DNA of 45,304 nucleotides, from NCBI GenBank assembly GCA_003279115.1, contig QCBG01000010.1, positions 1 through 45,304 on the forward strand. Reading direction: 5' to 3'. The notes below the pieces were generated by a model, which was not told the DNA's origin, ran no database searches, and saw only the letters and a list, made by a program, of their open reading frames with translations. Of this stretch, positions 8,393 through 18,791 are shown in pieces. A program made the translations under genes and the position numbers. The first letter of the stretch is position 1. Every line of letters starts with the position of its first letter. The DNA comes from Prochlorococcus sp. AG-347-E03 (GTDB taxonomy: Bacteria; Cyanobacteriota; Cyanobacteriia; PCC-6307; Cyanobiaceae).

Positions 8393-9019
8393 TTATTGCA
8401 ATTTAACTGTTTGTAATCTCCTCAAAATTCCATTAATAAGTTTTCTTCCTTGCATATCACTATACTTATTTGCTAAATTCACGGCCTCATCACAAGCCAC
8501 AGCAACAGGTGTATTAAGAAAGTTAATATCTACATAAGCTAATCGCAAAATATCTCTGTCAATTCTTGGTAATCTTTTTAACCTCCAGCCATCCATAGCT
8601 TGATCAATCTCAGAATCAATAATTGTAAGATTATTAATAGTATTACTAATCCGATGTTTCACATCATCTCTAATATCAATTTGACTACTAGAAACAATTA
8701 ATTTTGGAAAATCTAAGGTTATTGAAAGTGTATTCATTACAGTTTCCATTTTTGCCAAAGATTTTTTTAAAAGATCTCTGACATTTGAAAAAGAGGAATT
8801 TACCCCTTCTTGCAATTCACTATCTAATATTATTTGTGATGCATTTTCTAACTCTGATTCACAATTATCTAACTCATCTCTGCAATGGTTTATCAAAGAA
8901 TCTAAAGCAGAGTCAAAAATTTCTTCTATCTGAAATTTATTTAACTTGAAATCACCTTTATCTTTTATAAGCCCTAGAGAAATTAAAGATAATTCTCTAG
9001 AAAGAGATTTATTATGCAT
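8393..9019 (-). CDS. nusB: Transcription antitermination factor NusB
   Basis: NusB binds boxA RNA with NusE (S10) and supports rRNA antitermination. The 208-residue protein has an N-terminal SRELSLISLGLI-like helix and a divergent middle. The conserved NusB C-terminal helices include RIDRDILRLAYVDI, PVAVACDEAVNLANKYSD and a FVNGIL-like KLINGILRRL. It is longer than E. coli NusB (139 aa) because of an insertion at about 60-120, as in other picocyanobacteria. TTG at 9022 and ATG at 9019 are adjacent. I chose the ATG, which leaves a 3-base gap after the DUF502 stop, so the two genes are probably cotranscribed and coupled. Confidence 0.9.
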   Translation of the reverse strand: MHNKSLSRELSLISLGLIKDKGDFKLNKFQIEEIFDSALDSLINHCRDELDNCESELENASQIILDSELQEGVNSSFSNVRDLLKKSLAKMETVMNTLSITLDFPKLIVSSSQIDIRDDVKHRISNTINNLTIIDSEIDQAMDGWRLKRLPRIDRDILRLAYVDINFLNTPVAVACDEAVNLANKYSDMQGRKLINGILRRLQTVKLQ

Positions 9020-9022
9020 CAA

Positions 9023-9757
9023 TTAAGAAGAAGTATTAGTAGAGGCTCGTAATTGAGAAAATAATTTTGAAAATGTTGGATTTGAAGTATTATTTTTCTC
9101 ATCTGGATTAACTATCCCAGCCGAAATTATTGTTCTAAAAGCATCTTCAACAGAAATATTCAAATCCTTAACTGAAGACTCAGGCACCAAGGTATACCAA
9201 CCAGTAGTTGGGTTTGGTGCTGTAGGTATAAAAACACTTAATAACTTTTCCTCCAATTCTGGCTTTAAAGAAGGACCGACATCACCAGTTACAAAACCGA
9301 CGCTATATAAACCCTCACGCGGATATTCAACTAAAACAACTCTTCTAAAACGATTAGATTTATTACTCAAAAAAGTTTCTAGCAATTGTTTAAGAGTTTT
9401 ATAAACTGCACCAGCTACTGGGATTTTTGATAAAGTGCCTTCTCCGAATTCTAATAACCATCTCCCTACAAAATTTCTTGCCATTAAGCCTATAAGCAAA
9501 ATAGCTAATAAAGGAACTGTTAAACCCAAAGTAAGATTAATTAAATCTTGCAATAAAGGATTTAAAGTTATAAAAGGATTTAATTGCTTAGGTACAGATG
9601 TAACTAAAGTTAAAACAAATTTACTGACTAATGATGAAAGCCAAATTGTTGTTGCTAAAGGTATAACAACTAACAACCCCGCTATAAGATCATTCTTTAG
9701 ATCTTGTTGGAGCCTAGAACCTAGGTTCGTATCTTGATTTTGATTAGATTCAACCAA
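9023..9757 (-). CDS. DUF502 family membrane protein
   Basis: The protein has 244 residues and an N-terminal segment (LKNDLIAGLLVVIPLATTIW) that matches the DUF502 signature and forms the first membrane helix. A second hydrophobic segment lies at about 70-93 (LGLTVPLLAILLIGLMARN). A soluble beta-rich domain follows with the family motif VEYPREGLYSVGFVTG and FIPTAPNPTTGW. Function is not known for the family. The only possible start in the open frame is TTG at 9757; the upstream codons reach a stop without ATG or GTG. It is divergent from queG across a 147-bp AT-rich gap and precedes nusB by three bases. Confidence 0.88.
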   Translation of the reverse strand: MVESNQNQDTNLGSRLQQDLKNDLIAGLLVVIPLATTIWLSSLVSKFVLTLVTSVPKQLNPFITLNPLLQDLINLTLGLTVPLLAILLIGLMARNFVGRWLLEFGEGTLSKIPVAGAVYKTLKQLLETFLSNKSNRFRRVVLVEYPREGLYSVGFVTGDVGPSLKPELEEKLLSVFIPTAPNPTTGWYTLVPESSVKDLNISVEDAFRTIISAGIVNPDEKNNTSNPTFSKLFSQLRASTNTSS

Positions 9758-9904
9758 AATAACGTTTTTAACTAATACTAACTTTACTAATAATTTAACT
9801 GTTTTTATTGAGTTAGGTTATATTTTTCATTAATAAATTTAAATTAATTATTAGTTTAATGTTAAAAAAAATTTAAAAAAAGAAATGCTATAAAGAATAA
9901 AGGA

Positions 9905-10846
9905 ATGATCAACACCATCGAAGACCTAAAAGAATTAAGTAAAAGATTAAAAGAAAAAGCAATTTCTGAAGGTTTTATAATGGCTGGAATTGCATCAATA
10001 CCAGGCAGTTCGCGCATAAAATTAAGAACTAATGCATTAGAAAGATGGTTATCAAATAACCACCATGCTGATATGAAATGGATGGAAGCAGAAAAAAGGA
10101 AAAACATAGACTCACTTCTTGAGGATGCAAAAAGTGTTCTAAGCGTTGGATTTAATTATATTAGTTCTCACAAAAGCGATAACTTCTTCAAAGTAGGGAA
10201 ATTTAGCCAAGGGGAAGATTATCATAAAATAATTTACAAAAAATTAAAGAATATTGGTAAATGGATCAACTTAACAATTCCTGATTGCAAATGGAAAATA
10301 TGTGTTGATACCTCTCCGCTTCTTGAAAAAGCATGGGCAGAAGAATCAGGAATTGGTTGGATAGGTAAAAATAGTAATCTAATAAACAATAAAAATGGTT
10401 CTTGGTCTACTTTAGGTTTTTTGATACTCACAAAAAATTTAATCCCTGATAAACCTCATCAATCGCTCTGCGGAAAATGTGATATTTGTATTGAAAGTTG
10501 TCCAACGCAAGCAATCATAGAACCCTTTGTAATCAAATCAGACCTATGTATTGCTTATCACACCATAGAAAGTAAAGAAAAAACTATTCCGAAAAATATA
10601 AAAAAAAATTTAAATGGATGGGTTGCAGGATGCGATATTTGTCAAGATGTATGTCCTTGGAATAAAAAAGTGCTATATAATAACGACTATGAAACTCAAC
10701 CAAAAGAGTGGATTATGAACCTTAATGTGGATTCATTAAATTGGGATGATAAAACTTGGATAGAAAAACTTAAAGGAACCACGTTAAAAAGAATTAAACC
10801 ATGGATGTGGAGAAGAAATATTAAAGCAAATTTAGGTAAAAATTAA
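9905..10846 (+). CDS. queG: Epoxyqueuosine reductase
   Basis: QueG is a cobalamin- and 4Fe-4S-dependent enzyme that makes the last step of queuosine synthesis on tRNA. The 313-residue protein has the family core VDTSPLLEKAWAEESG with the acidic residue D135 at the position of the proton donor. Two ferredoxin-type clusters follow: CGKCDICIESCP (C189, C192, C195, C199) with C215, and CDICQDVCPW (C243, C246, C250). Its stop abuts the ATG of the TPR gene with no gap, so the two are cotranscribed. It is divergent from the DUF502 gene. A TATAAA at 9889-9894 and AAGGA just before the ATG are candidate signals but lie very close to the start. Confidence 0.93.
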   Translation: MINTIEDLKELSKRLKEKAISEGFIMAGIASIPGSSRIKLRTNALERWLSNNHHADMKWMEAEKRKNIDSLLEDAKSVLSVGFNYISSHKSDNFFKVGKFSQGEDYHKIIYKKLKNIGKWINLTIPDCKWKICVDTSPLLEKAWAEESGIGWIGKNSNLINNKNGSWSTLGFLILTKNLIPDKPHQSLCGKCDICIESCPTQAIIEPFVIKSDLCIAYHTIESKEKTIPKNIKKNLNGWVAGCDICQDVCPWNKKVLYNNDYETQPKEWIMNLNVDSLNWDDKTWIEKLKGTTLKRIKPWMWRRNIKANLGKN

Positions 10847-11716
10847 ATGAAAAAAATTTTAAAAAAATTAATTTACGTTTCTTTTATTGTTGTTTACTCT
10901 TTTCAAATAAAACAAGTTCAATCATTAGTTCCGTATTACTATTTACCAACAATAAAAAATTTAGAACGTGAAGCCTTCTCTATTGGTAAAAATGCTTATC
11001 AACTTTTATATTTTGGGCAATATGAACAGAGTCTTAATATGGCAAAGTTAGCAGTAAAAATAAATAAAAATGATGAAAAATTATGGTTAATTTTATCTGA
11101 AGCTCAAGTAGCAAACAAACTATACAAAAACGCATTAATTTCTCTAAATAGAGCGCAAGAAATTAATCCAAACAATAGTGAAACATACATTCTTGAAGGC
11201 AATATTTATCTTCAAACTTCAAAATTGCAAAAGGCAAAGACAGCTTTAGAAACAGCATTAAGAATTGAATCAAATAACTATAAAGCTATTTTTCAATTAG
11301 GAAATATTTTATTGATGGAAAAAAATTACTCAGAAGCAATAAAGTTATTTGATCAATCTGTGAAAATTAAACCTGATTTCTGGCAAGGAATAAATAATAA
11401 AGGATTAGCTTATTTCGAGAAAAATAACATCAATTTATCAATTAATCTTTTTAAAAAAGCAATCTCTATTGAGGAAAACGCAGAACCCTTACTAGGCCTT
11501 GCTTCATGTTTGAGAATGAAAGATATTGAATTAGCTCTTCAACTCACAAAAAAAGCTTTAAATAAAAATCCTAAATACGTTAGCTTTGATTATAGAAAAG
11601 AACAGTTGTGGGGCGATAAATTACAAGCCTCAACAGAAATACTTTTGCAAAATGATCAGCTTCAAACAGATGTAATATTGGCAAAAGCCAAGATAAAAGA
11701 ATCTTTTGAAGATTAA
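10847..11716 (+). CDS. Tetratricopeptide-repeat protein with N-terminal signal or anchor
   Basis: The 289-residue product starts with a Lys-rich N-terminus and a hydrophobic segment (residues 9-19, YVSFIVVYSFQ), which suggests export or a membrane anchor. At least five TPR-like units follow from about residue 45 to 235, such as NAYQLLYFGQYEQSLNMAKL, NAYKNALISLNRAQEINPNN-type and YSEAIKLFDQSVKIKPDF. TPR arrays bind partner proteins. No catalytic domain is visible. The ATG follows the queG stop directly. I do not recognise a specific function. The order queG-TPR-topoisomerase is one I recall from other Prochlorococcus genomes. Confidence 0.85.
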   Translation: MKKILKKLIYVSFIVVYSFQIKQVQSLVPYYYLPTIKNLEREAFSIGKNAYQLLYFGQYEQSLNMAKLAVKINKNDEKLWLILSEAQVANKLYKNALISLNRAQEINPNNSETYILEGNIYLQTSKLQKAKTALETALRIESNNYKAIFQLGNILLMEKNYSEAIKLFDQSVKIKPDFWQGINNKGLAYFEKNNINLSINLFKKAISIEENAEPLLGLASCLRMKDIELALQLTKKALNKNPKYVSFDYRKEQLWGDKLQASTEILLQNDQLQTDVILAKAKIKESFED

Positions 11717-11793
11717 TTGTCAATACTGGAAAATATTAATTTACCTATTAATCTTAATTTAGTTAATCAATACATATTTCATTTGACGCTCTG

Positions 11794-14235
11794 ATGGATA
11801 AGAAAAAATTCACTTCTATCTCTCTTCAGGAAGAAATGCAACGTTCTTATCTGGAGTATGCAATGAGTGTAATAGTTGGTCGTGCTCTACCTGATGCAAG
11901 AGACGGCCTTAAGCCTGTCCAGAGAAGAATTCTATATGCAATGTACGAATTAGGGTTAACGCCAGATAGGCCATTTAGAAAGTGTGCGAGAGTTGTTGGA
12001 GATGTGCTTGGAAAGTACCATCCTCATGGAGATCAAGCAGTATACGATGCGTTAGTAAGGCTAGTACAAAATTTTTCAACAAAATATCCTACTCTAGAGG
12101 GCCATGGAAATTTTGGATCTGTGGATAATGATCCACCTGCAGCAATGCGATATACTGAAACAAGATTAGCGCCTATAGCTCATAAAGGATTTCTTGAAGA
12201 GATTAGATCAGAAACAGTAAATTTCTCAAACAACTTTGACGGTTCACAAAAAGAACCAGATGTTCTTCCAGCCCAGCTTCCATTTTTGTTATTAAATGGA
12301 TCATCAGGCATTGCCGTTGGAATGGCTACAAATATTCCGCCACACAACCTAGGGGAAATAGTAGATTGTTTAATTGCCTTAGTAAAAAACAAAGATATAA
12401 GTATTAAAAAACTTTCTAATATTATTAAAGGACCTGACTTTCCAACAGGAGGAGAATTAATTTTTAATCAAGCGATAGAAGAACTATATAAAACTGGCAA
12501 AGGATCAATAACAATAAGGGGTGTAATTAATAATGAAGAAATAAACTTAGGGAAAGGTAAACACAAGAGAAATGCATTGATTATTACAGAACTTCCTTAT
12601 CAAATAAGTAAAGCAGGATGGATTGAGAAACTAGCAGATCTTGTTAATTCAGGCAAAATTATCGGGATTTCTGATATTAGGGATGAAAGCGATAGAGATG
12701 GAATGAGAATTGTAATAGAGTTAAAAAAAGATTTTAATCCTGACATTGTAATTTCTAATTTATATAAAAAAACAACCCTCCAAACCAACTTTGGTGGAAT
12801 TTTTTTAGCTTTAATTAAAGGCAAACCTGTTCAGTTAAATCTAAAGGAATATTTAGATTATTTCCTTCAATTTCGAGAAGAAACAATTAGAAAAAGAACT
12901 TATTATTTCCTAAAAAACACCACTGAAAAACTAGAGTTATTAGAAGGTTTATCTATAGCAACAAAAGATATAAAAAAAGTTATCGAAATTATTGAAAATT
13001 CAGAAAACTCTGCAGAAGCTAAATCAAAAATAATCAACTATTTTTGTTTAAATGAAAAACAAGCAAATTCAGTTTTAGATATGCCACTAAAAAAATTAAC
13101 AACTCTAGAAAGAAATCAAATAGATGAAGAAATAATAGAACTGAAAAAAAAGAAAGATTATTTTCAAAAGTTATTAAGTGAAAGGAATATATTACTTGAA
13201 TTAATTATAGAAGAATTCCTAATATTAAAGAAAAAATATAATGTAAAAAGAAAAACAAAACTACTTAAAAATATAGATCAAAATGAGGAATTAGAAACAA
13301 TTAATAATCAAATATTAGAAGAATTTATAGATAAAAAAACAAAATTATTTATAGACAATAGGTTTTACTTACGCAAGATGATTTTAAGCAACTATAAGAA
13401 ATCGTTTGATGATGTAAATAAAACTATAGAAAATAAAAATATTCAAAAATTTATATGCAAAATTGAAAAAAATTTAAAAATAATTGGAATAACTCTTACT
13501 GGAAAAGTTTTTCACATTGATTGGGCTTCAAATATTAATAATGACTATAAGTTAGATAGTAAAATCCTTGGGAATATTGATCCAAATGAAATAATTAATT
13601 TTCATTCAATTAAAAAAGAAATTAAAAATTATTTATGTATTTTAAATTCAGATGGAAGATTTAAAAAAGTTTTATTTGATGAAGATATGATCAAAAGTAA
13701 TAGATCTTTCACAGTAACGAAAATAAAAAATAACATTAAAACTATTGATTCATTTATCTATAATGATGAAAAAAATTTAATAATATTAACTTCAATAGGA
13801 AGAATTCTAAAATTTAATTTATCAAATACATTTTTGATGCCTACTTCAAAACAATCGCAAGGATTAGTGCTTGCAAAACTTTTACCCACTGAAGTAGTTG
13901 TTTCTTGTTGTACGTATCGCAATGAACAAAATATCTATTTGGTTTCTAGGCACGGAAAAATCTTTTGTATAAATAGTAATGAAATTTATAATGCAAATGA
14001 ATACAGTTTGGGATATTTAAATGAAAAAATTCATATTAAAAACGATTATTTCATCAAAATCTTGCCAAGTAACCATTATCTAGATATTGAAACTAATAAA
14101 AATAAATCTGCTAGGTTAAATTTTGATAAATTAAATTTCAAATCTAACAAAACAAATTTCTTAATTGAATCATTAAAGTTAGAAAAAGACGAATATCTGG
14201 AAAATTGTTTTCGACTCTATAACTTTTCAGATTAA
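11794..14235 (+). CDS. Type II topoisomerase subunit A (GyrA/ParC family paralogue)
   Basis: The N-terminal half is a strongly conserved DNA-breaking core. It has [20 protein letters not shown] (22-41), [18 protein letters not shown] (73-90), and the catalytic tyrosine in AAMRYTE (Y120). The C-terminal half (from about residue 470) is very rich in Asn, Lys and Ile and only weakly resembles beta-pinwheel repeats. The GyrA box (QRRGGKG-type), which wraps DNA and allows gyrase to supercoil, is not visible; the nearest place reads [10 protein letters not shown] therefore favour a ParC-like or divergent GyrA paralogue and leave the symbol blank. Length is 813 residues. Its stop overlaps that of convergent purF in a TTAA at 14232-14235. 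Confidence 0.9.
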   Translation: MDKKKFTSISLQEEMQRSYLEYAMSVIVGRALPDARDGLKPVQRRILYAMYELGLTPDRPFRKCARVVGDVLGKYHPHGDQAVYDALVRLVQNFSTKYPTLEGHGNFGSVDNDPPAAMRYTETRLAPIAHKGFLEEIRSETVNFSNNFDGSQKEPDVLPAQLPFLLLNGSSGIAVGMATNIPPHNLGEIVDCLIALVKNKDISIKKLSNIIKGPDFPTGGELIFNQAIEELYKTGKGSITIRGVINNEEINLGKGKHKRNALIITELPYQISKAGWIEKLADLVNSGKIIGISDIRDESDRDGMRIVIELKKDFNPDIVISNLYKKTTLQTNFGGIFLALIKGKPVQLNLKEYLDYFLQFREETIRKRTYYFLKNTTEKLELLEGLSIATKDIKKVIEIIENSENSAEAKSKIINYFCLNEKQANSVLDMPLKKLTTLERNQIDEEIIELKKKKDYFQKLLSERNILLELIIEEFLILKKKYNVKRKTKLLKNIDQNEELETINNQILEEFIDKKTKLFIDNRFYLRKMILSNYKKSFDDVNKTIENKNIQKFICKIEKNLKIIGITLTGKVFHIDWASNINNDYKLDSKILGNIDPNEIINFHSIKKEIKNYLCILNSDGRFKKVLFDEDMIKSNRSFTVTKIKNNIKTIDSFIYNDEKNLIILTSIGRILKFNLSNTFLMPTSKQSQGLVLAKLLPTEVVVSCCTYRNEQNIYLVSRHGKIFCINSNEIYNANEYSLGYLNEKIHIKNDYFIKILPSNHYLDIETNKNKSARLNFDKLNFKSNKTNFLIESLKLEKDEYLENCFRLYNFSD

Positions 14236-15692
14236 GATTTATATTCATTTTCTACCCAATTTAAGTATTCTTGATTTACTGTTCCTGTTACATAAACACC
14301 CGTAAAACAACTCATCTCTAAATCTTTAATAGGAGAATCAGATATTATTGATTTGCGTAAATTTTTAACACTTTGGTAAACAAGGTTATCAATTTCAAGT
14401 TGATCCGCGATTTCACTAACTGTTCTATCATGAGCTATTAATTCATCTTTATTAGGCATATTTATACCATAAACATGAGGGAAACGAACAGGTGGAGCTG
14501 CTGATGTAAAAAAAACTTTATTTGCTCCAGCATCTTTTGCCATTTGCACAATTTCCTTTGAAGTAGTACCTCTTACAATCGAATCATCAACAATTAATAC
14601 GTTTTTATTTTTAAACTCGGCACTCATAGCATTTAATTTTTGTCTGACAGATTTCTTACGTTGCTGCTGACCAGGCATTATGAACGTTCTGCCAACATAT
14701 CTATTTTTAAAAAAACCTTCTCTATATTCAATACCTAGTTGTCTTGCAACTTGCATAGCAGCAGGTCTAGAAGAATCAGGAATAGGCATTACAACGTCAA
14801 CTTCTCCAGAAGTAATTGTTTCTTTTATTGTTTCAGACAAATAATCTCCCATTTTTAAACGAGCTTTATAAACTGAAATTCCATTCATGATGGAATCTGG
14901 TCTAGCTAAATAAACATATTCGAAAGCACAAGGAAATAACATTGGACTTTCAGAACATTGCTTTGCAAAAAACTCACCATTTAAATTTATAAAAATAGCT
15001 TCACCAGGATCTACATCTCTTACGACTTGGTAATCATTATTCTCAAGTACTAGAGATTCGCTTGCAACCATCCACTCTTCTTCATTTGTAGTTGATGATA
15101 ATCTTTTTCCTATTACTAAAGGTCTTATACCAAAAGGATCTCTAAATGCTAACAAACCATGTCCTGAAATTAATGCTATTGAAGCGTATGATCCCTGAAT
15201 CCTTTTATGTAAAGATTTAACAGCATCAAAAATAATATCAGGTTCTAATTCTTGATTATGAATTTCTTCTTGCAATTCCGTTGCTAAAACATTTAATAGC
15301 ATTTCAGTATCGCTTGAAGAATTTGTATGCCGCTTATCAATATTAAATAATTGTTTTTCTAAGTCTCTAGTATTTGTCAAATTGCCGTTATGTATCAAAA
15401 CTATCCCATAAGGAGCATTAACGTAAAAAGGTTGAGCTTCCTCTACACTTTCTGCTGATCCTTTTGTTGCATATCTAACGTGACCTAACCCAATTTTTCC
15501 GGTTAAATTTCTCATATCTCTGGTTCTATAAGCAGTATTTACAAAACCTTTAGCCTTATGTATATGGAAAATAGTATTTTCCATTGTAGCTATACCAGTT
15601 GAGTCTTGACCTCTATGCTGTAGCAGCAAAAGACTGTCATAAATTTGTTGATTTACATCATCTGAGGAAACTATTCCAACTATTCCACACAT
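14232..15692 (-). CDS. purF: Amidophosphoribosyltransferase (glutamine PRPP amidotransferase)
   Basis: PurF makes phosphoribosylamine from PRPP and glutamine, the committed step of purine synthesis. The 486-residue protein begins MCGIVGIV, so Cys2 becomes the N-terminal nucleophile after Met removal and no propeptide is present. The glutaminase domain contains [10 protein letters not shown] (26-35) and [10 protein letters not shown]. The phosphoribosyltransferase domain has the PRPP loop [16 protein letters not shown] (365-380). The gene follows purL on the same strand with a 47-bp gap, forming a purL-purF unit running away from the origin. Its stop overlaps that of the topoisomerase gene. 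Confidence 0.97.
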   Translation of the reverse strand: MCGIVGIVSSDDVNQQIYDSLLLLQHRGQDSTGIATMENTIFHIHKAKGFVNTAYRTRDMRNLTGKIGLGHVRYATKGSAESVEEAQPFYVNAPYGIVLIHNGNLTNTRDLEKQLFNIDKRHTNSSSDTEMLLNVLATELQEEIHNQELEPDIIFDAVKSLHKRIQGSYASIALISGHGLLAFRDPFGIRPLVIGKRLSSTTNEEEWMVASESLVLENNDYQVVRDVDPGEAIFINLNGEFFAKQCSESPMLFPCAFEYVYLARPDSIMNGISVYKARLKMGDYLSETIKETITSGEVDVVMPIPDSSRPAAMQVARQLGIEYREGFFKNRYVGRTFIMPGQQQRKKSVRQKLNAMSAEFKNKNVLIVDDSIVRGTTSKEIVQMAKDAGANKVFFTSAAPPVRFPHVYGINMPNKDELIAHDRTVSEIADQLEIDNLVYQSVKNLRKSIISDSPIKDLEMSCFTGVYVTGTVNQEYLNWVENEYKS

Positions 15693-15739
15693 AATTTAAT
15701 TTCTTAAAAATTTTGATAGTTGATTAATTTTTTTCATAT

Positions 15740-18079
15740 TTAAAAGTGATCTGAAATACTATTATTAAATTTTTCTGTTAATTCCTCAACCCTAATATTG
15801 CAAATATTTTTTTCTTGGATTTTTATCATAAGAGTTTCGCTAGAAACAGATCCTATTTTTTTTAAATATACACTTGATTGGGAATCTATTTGAATACTTT
15901 TTAGATAACTAAGCCATTCTTTTTCTTTAGTTTTATCGATTGAAAAAATAATTCTTGAACCTCCTTCTGCAAACAATAAATTATCATCTCTATTAAAATC
16001 TTTCTGCAATTCAATTGTTGCGCCTTTTGAGGACAAAATACAACACTCTGCTAACGCAATTGCTAAACCACCATCGCTTATATCATGAGAAGAAACAACA
16101 AAACTTTTTAAAATCGCATTTCTTAAAAAGCTCTGGCAAAACTTTTCATCTAACAAATCTATTTGGGGGGGGCGACCTGTAATTTCTCCATGAAAATATT
16201 CCAAATAAGAACTAGCTGCTATTGTCGTTTCTGATTTATAAGAGCCAATTAACCAAATTTGATCATTAATATTTTTCCATTCACTACTTATAGCTTTTTC
16301 AACATTATCTATCTTTCCAACCATTCCAATGACTGGCGTAGGATTAATAGGAGTAATTTTATTATCTTTATTTTTTGATTCATTATATAAAGAAACATTT
16401 CCTCCTGTTACGGGAGTTTCTAAAACTTTACAAGCTTCAGAAATTCCATCACATGAAGATGCAAGTTGCCAATATCCTATATCTGTTTCGGGTGAAGAAA
16501 AATTTAAATTATTTGTAATAGCTAATGGTTCAGCGCCTACACAACTCACGTTTCTTGCAGATTCTGCAACAGCAGCGATAGTTCCTCTAAAAGGATCAAG
16601 AGATACCCATCTACTATTACAGTCAACTGAAGCCGCTACACCAGAAAATACTTTATTTTTATTTTTTTCATTTTGTTCTCTTAACCTTATTACAGCTGCA
16701 TCTGATTCTCCAGGCTTAAAAACTGTATTTGATTGAACTTGAGAATCATATTGTTTATAAATCCATCTTTTGGAAGCTATCGAAGGATTAGAAAGAAGTT
16801 TTAGAATTATTTGTGAATAAGAAAAACTCTTATTATCCTTCAATGAAACTATTTTTTGCTCTTTTATTTCTGGTAAATTACTTTCTTTCCATTCCCATTT
16901 ATCCAACAAATAATCAGGTGGTTGTTTAATTACATTATGAATATTTACAGGAGTATCATCTGATAAAGCAGAAGTAGGGATTTGAGCAACAATTTTGCTT
17001 TTATGAGAAATAATTACCTCTTTAGTCTCGATTACCTCACCGATTACATTGGCATACAATCCCCATTTATTAAATTTTTCAATAAGTTTATTAATTTTTT
17101 CTTCCTTTACGACGAACAACATTCTCTCCTGCGATTCAGATAATAAGTATTGGTAAGGAGACATGTTATCTTCTCTAGAAGGAACCAAATCTAAATCAAT
17201 TGATATTCCTAAATTTCCATTTGCAGCCATTTCTGCACTACTACATGTTAAACCTGCCGCACCCATATCTTGAGCTGCAATTACATCTCCTGTCTTAAAA
17301 GCATCTAGACAGGCTTCTATTAAACTTTTTTCAATAAATGGATCACCTACTTGCACAGCAGGTCTATCATCTAACGAAGCAGTTGTTAATTCTGAACTTG
17401 CGAAACTAGCTCCACCAACACCATCTCTTCCAGTAGTATTTCCAACATAAAGTACTGGTGATCCTACATTTTTAGCTCCAGAACAAACGATTTCATCGGT
17501 CTCTAAAAGTCCTAAAGACATAACATTTACAAGAGGATTTCCAGAATAACTATCATCAAAATTAATTTCACCTCCAACGGTAGGCACACCTACACAATTT
17601 CCATAATGTGCAATGCCTGATACAACTCCTCTAAGCAAATCGACATTTGATGGTTTGTCAATATTTCCAAATCTTAATGAATTTAATACTGCTATTGGTC
17701 TTGCTCCCATTGTAAAAATATCTCTTAATATTCCTCCTACACCTGTCGCTGCCCCTTGAAAAGGTTCAATTGCAGAAGGATGGTTATGACTTTCTATTTT
17801 AAAAACAAGTTTTTGATTATTCCCAACATCAATAACACCAGCATTTTCTCCAGGACCAACCAAAACATTTTTTCCTTTGGTGGGGAATTTAGATAGTAAA
17901 GATTTTGAATTTCTATAACAACAATGTTCAGACCACATAACACCGAACATTCCCAATTCAGTCCTATTTGGTTCCCTCCTCAATCTATTGCAGATTTCTT
18001 CATAGTCATTAATTGTTAGATTTTCAACTTTAAGTGCCTCATTAAGATCATAAAGATCATTATTATCATTATTTATCAT
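15740..18079 (-). CDS. purL: Phosphoribosylformylglycinamidine synthase subunit PurL (small type)
   Basis: This is the ATP-dependent FGAM synthase subunit of the PurLQS complex. At 779 residues it is the small PurL type, which needs separate PurQ and PurS; neither is in this window. Motifs: MWSEHCCYRNSK (48-59), VGPGENAGVIDVG, and the ATP/FGAR motif ESHNHPSAIEPFQG (96-109), followed by the tandem repeat of the PurM-like fold with PVTGGNVSLYNES and HDISDGGLAIALAE in the second half. The ATG at 18079 is three bases beyond the PRC-barrel stop, so dnaN, the PRC gene, purL and purF probably form one leftward unit. Purine synthesis is thus cotranscribed with the sliding clamp. Confidence 0.96.
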   Translation of the reverse strand: MINNDNNDLYDLNEALKVENLTINDYEEICNRLRREPNRTELGMFGVMWSEHCCYRNSKSLLSKFPTKGKNVLVGPGENAGVIDVGNNQKLVFKIESHNHPSAIEPFQGAATGVGGILRDIFTMGARPIAVLNSLRFGNIDKPSNVDLLRGVVSGIAHYGNCVGVPTVGGEINFDDSYSGNPLVNVMSLGLLETDEIVCSGAKNVGSPVLYVGNTTGRDGVGGASFASSELTTASLDDRPAVQVGDPFIEKSLIEACLDAFKTGDVIAAQDMGAAGLTCSSAEMAANGNLGISIDLDLVPSREDNMSPYQYLLSESQERMLFVVKEEKINKLIEKFNKWGLYANVIGEVIETKEVIISHKSKIVAQIPTSALSDDTPVNIHNVIKQPPDYLLDKWEWKESNLPEIKEQKIVSLKDNKSFSYSQIILKLLSNPSIASKRWIYKQYDSQVQSNTVFKPGESDAAVIRLREQNEKNKNKVFSGVAASVDCNSRWVSLDPFRGTIAAVAESARNVSCVGAEPLAITNNLNFSSPETDIGYWQLASSCDGISEACKVLETPVTGGNVSLYNESKNKDNKITPINPTPVIGMVGKIDNVEKAISSEWKNINDQIWLIGSYKSETTIAASSYLEYFHGEITGRPPQIDLLDEKFCQSFLRNAILKSFVVSSHDISDGGLAIALAECCILSSKGATIELQKDFNRDDNLLFAEGGSRIIFSIDKTKEKEWLSYLKSIQIDSQSSVYLKKIGSVSSETLMIKIQEKNICNIRVEELTEKFNNSISDHF

Positions 18080-18082
18080 TAT

Positions 18083-18790
18083 TTATATCCAAGGGTCATC
18101 TGCTTTTTTATCATTAAAAGATCTGTCTGTTTTATCTTCATTATAAAAACTTTTTTGTTTAAAATCTAAGTTTTGGTTTATATCTTCATCTTCCTCAAGC
18201 CAATCCACTAATCTATTAGAGGCATTATTTTTCATATCATCAAACCTATCAATAATTTTTTTTCCTTTCTCCAAAAATTCATTTTTGATACTTGATTTTA
18301 TTAAAGATAAATCATCTAAAGTATTAGTTCCACAAAAGACTAAACCCGGTTGTTGATCATTAATATTTTCAATATTTAATTTCCATCTGCTAGAACCAGG
18401 AATCCTAGGATTCGATCGAGATACCAAATAATATATAATTTTTCCTGTTTTCATTTCGAATAAAAAATCTGCAATAACGCCTATCTTTGAGCCATTTATA
18501 TTTATGAGATTAGCTTCTATTAAAGTTGGAAACCTATTTAAAGTCGCTAGATCAGAAATCGCAGGATCGCCTTTGACATAAATTTGATTATCTATTATTT
18601 GGCTAATTTGATTTAATCTCCAAACATTTCGTTTTAAATCAAAATTAGAAGGACGAGAGTACCATCCTAAAATTCGATGAACTGGAGGATGCATCCAAAC
18701 ATTTTCACCATTACCATAATTAACCGCCATATTACCCTTAACACTATAATTTAATAATTCACTTAATAAAATTTCTTTAGGTAATTTCAA
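18083..18790 (-). CDS. PRC-barrel domain protein of unknown function
   Basis: The 235-residue product is not an enzyme I can name. Residues about 65-135 look like PRC-barrel strands (LIEANLININGSKIGVIADF and KTGKIIYYLVSRSN), the beta-barrel found in photosynthetic reaction centre H subunits and RimM. A preceding copy-like stretch and an acidic, Asp/Asn-rich tail are also present. It lies one base after the dnaN stop and three bases before purL, so it is firmly inside the dnaN unit. The start is TTG at 18790 (TAA-C-TTG); an internal ATG at 18736 would drop 18 residues. The gene between dnaN and purL is conserved in the Prochlorococcus genomes I recall. Confidence 0.85.
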   Translation of the reverse strand: MKLPKEILLSELLNYSVKGNMAVNYGNGENVWMHPPVHRILGWYSRPSNFDLKRNVWRLNQISQIIDNQIYVKGDPAISDLATLNRFPTLIEANLININGSKIGVIADFLFEMKTGKIIYYLVSRSNPRIPGSSRWKLNIENINDQQPGLVFCGTNTLDDLSLIKSSIKNEFLEKGKKIIDRFDDMKNNASNRLVDWLEEDEDINQNLDFKQKSFYNEDKTDRSFNDKKADDPWI

Positions 18791-18791
18791 G

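Noticed and set aside
8135..8416. Plus-strand ORF with repeated FDLPASVILAFDL units
   Set aside because: It is the antisense reading of the FtsY tandem repeat, with no start signal and no other support.
16329..16736. 135-residue plus-strand ORF inside purL
   Set aside because: Shadow frame of a well-supported gene, with an unstructured composition. The same holds for 40652-41059 inside acnB.
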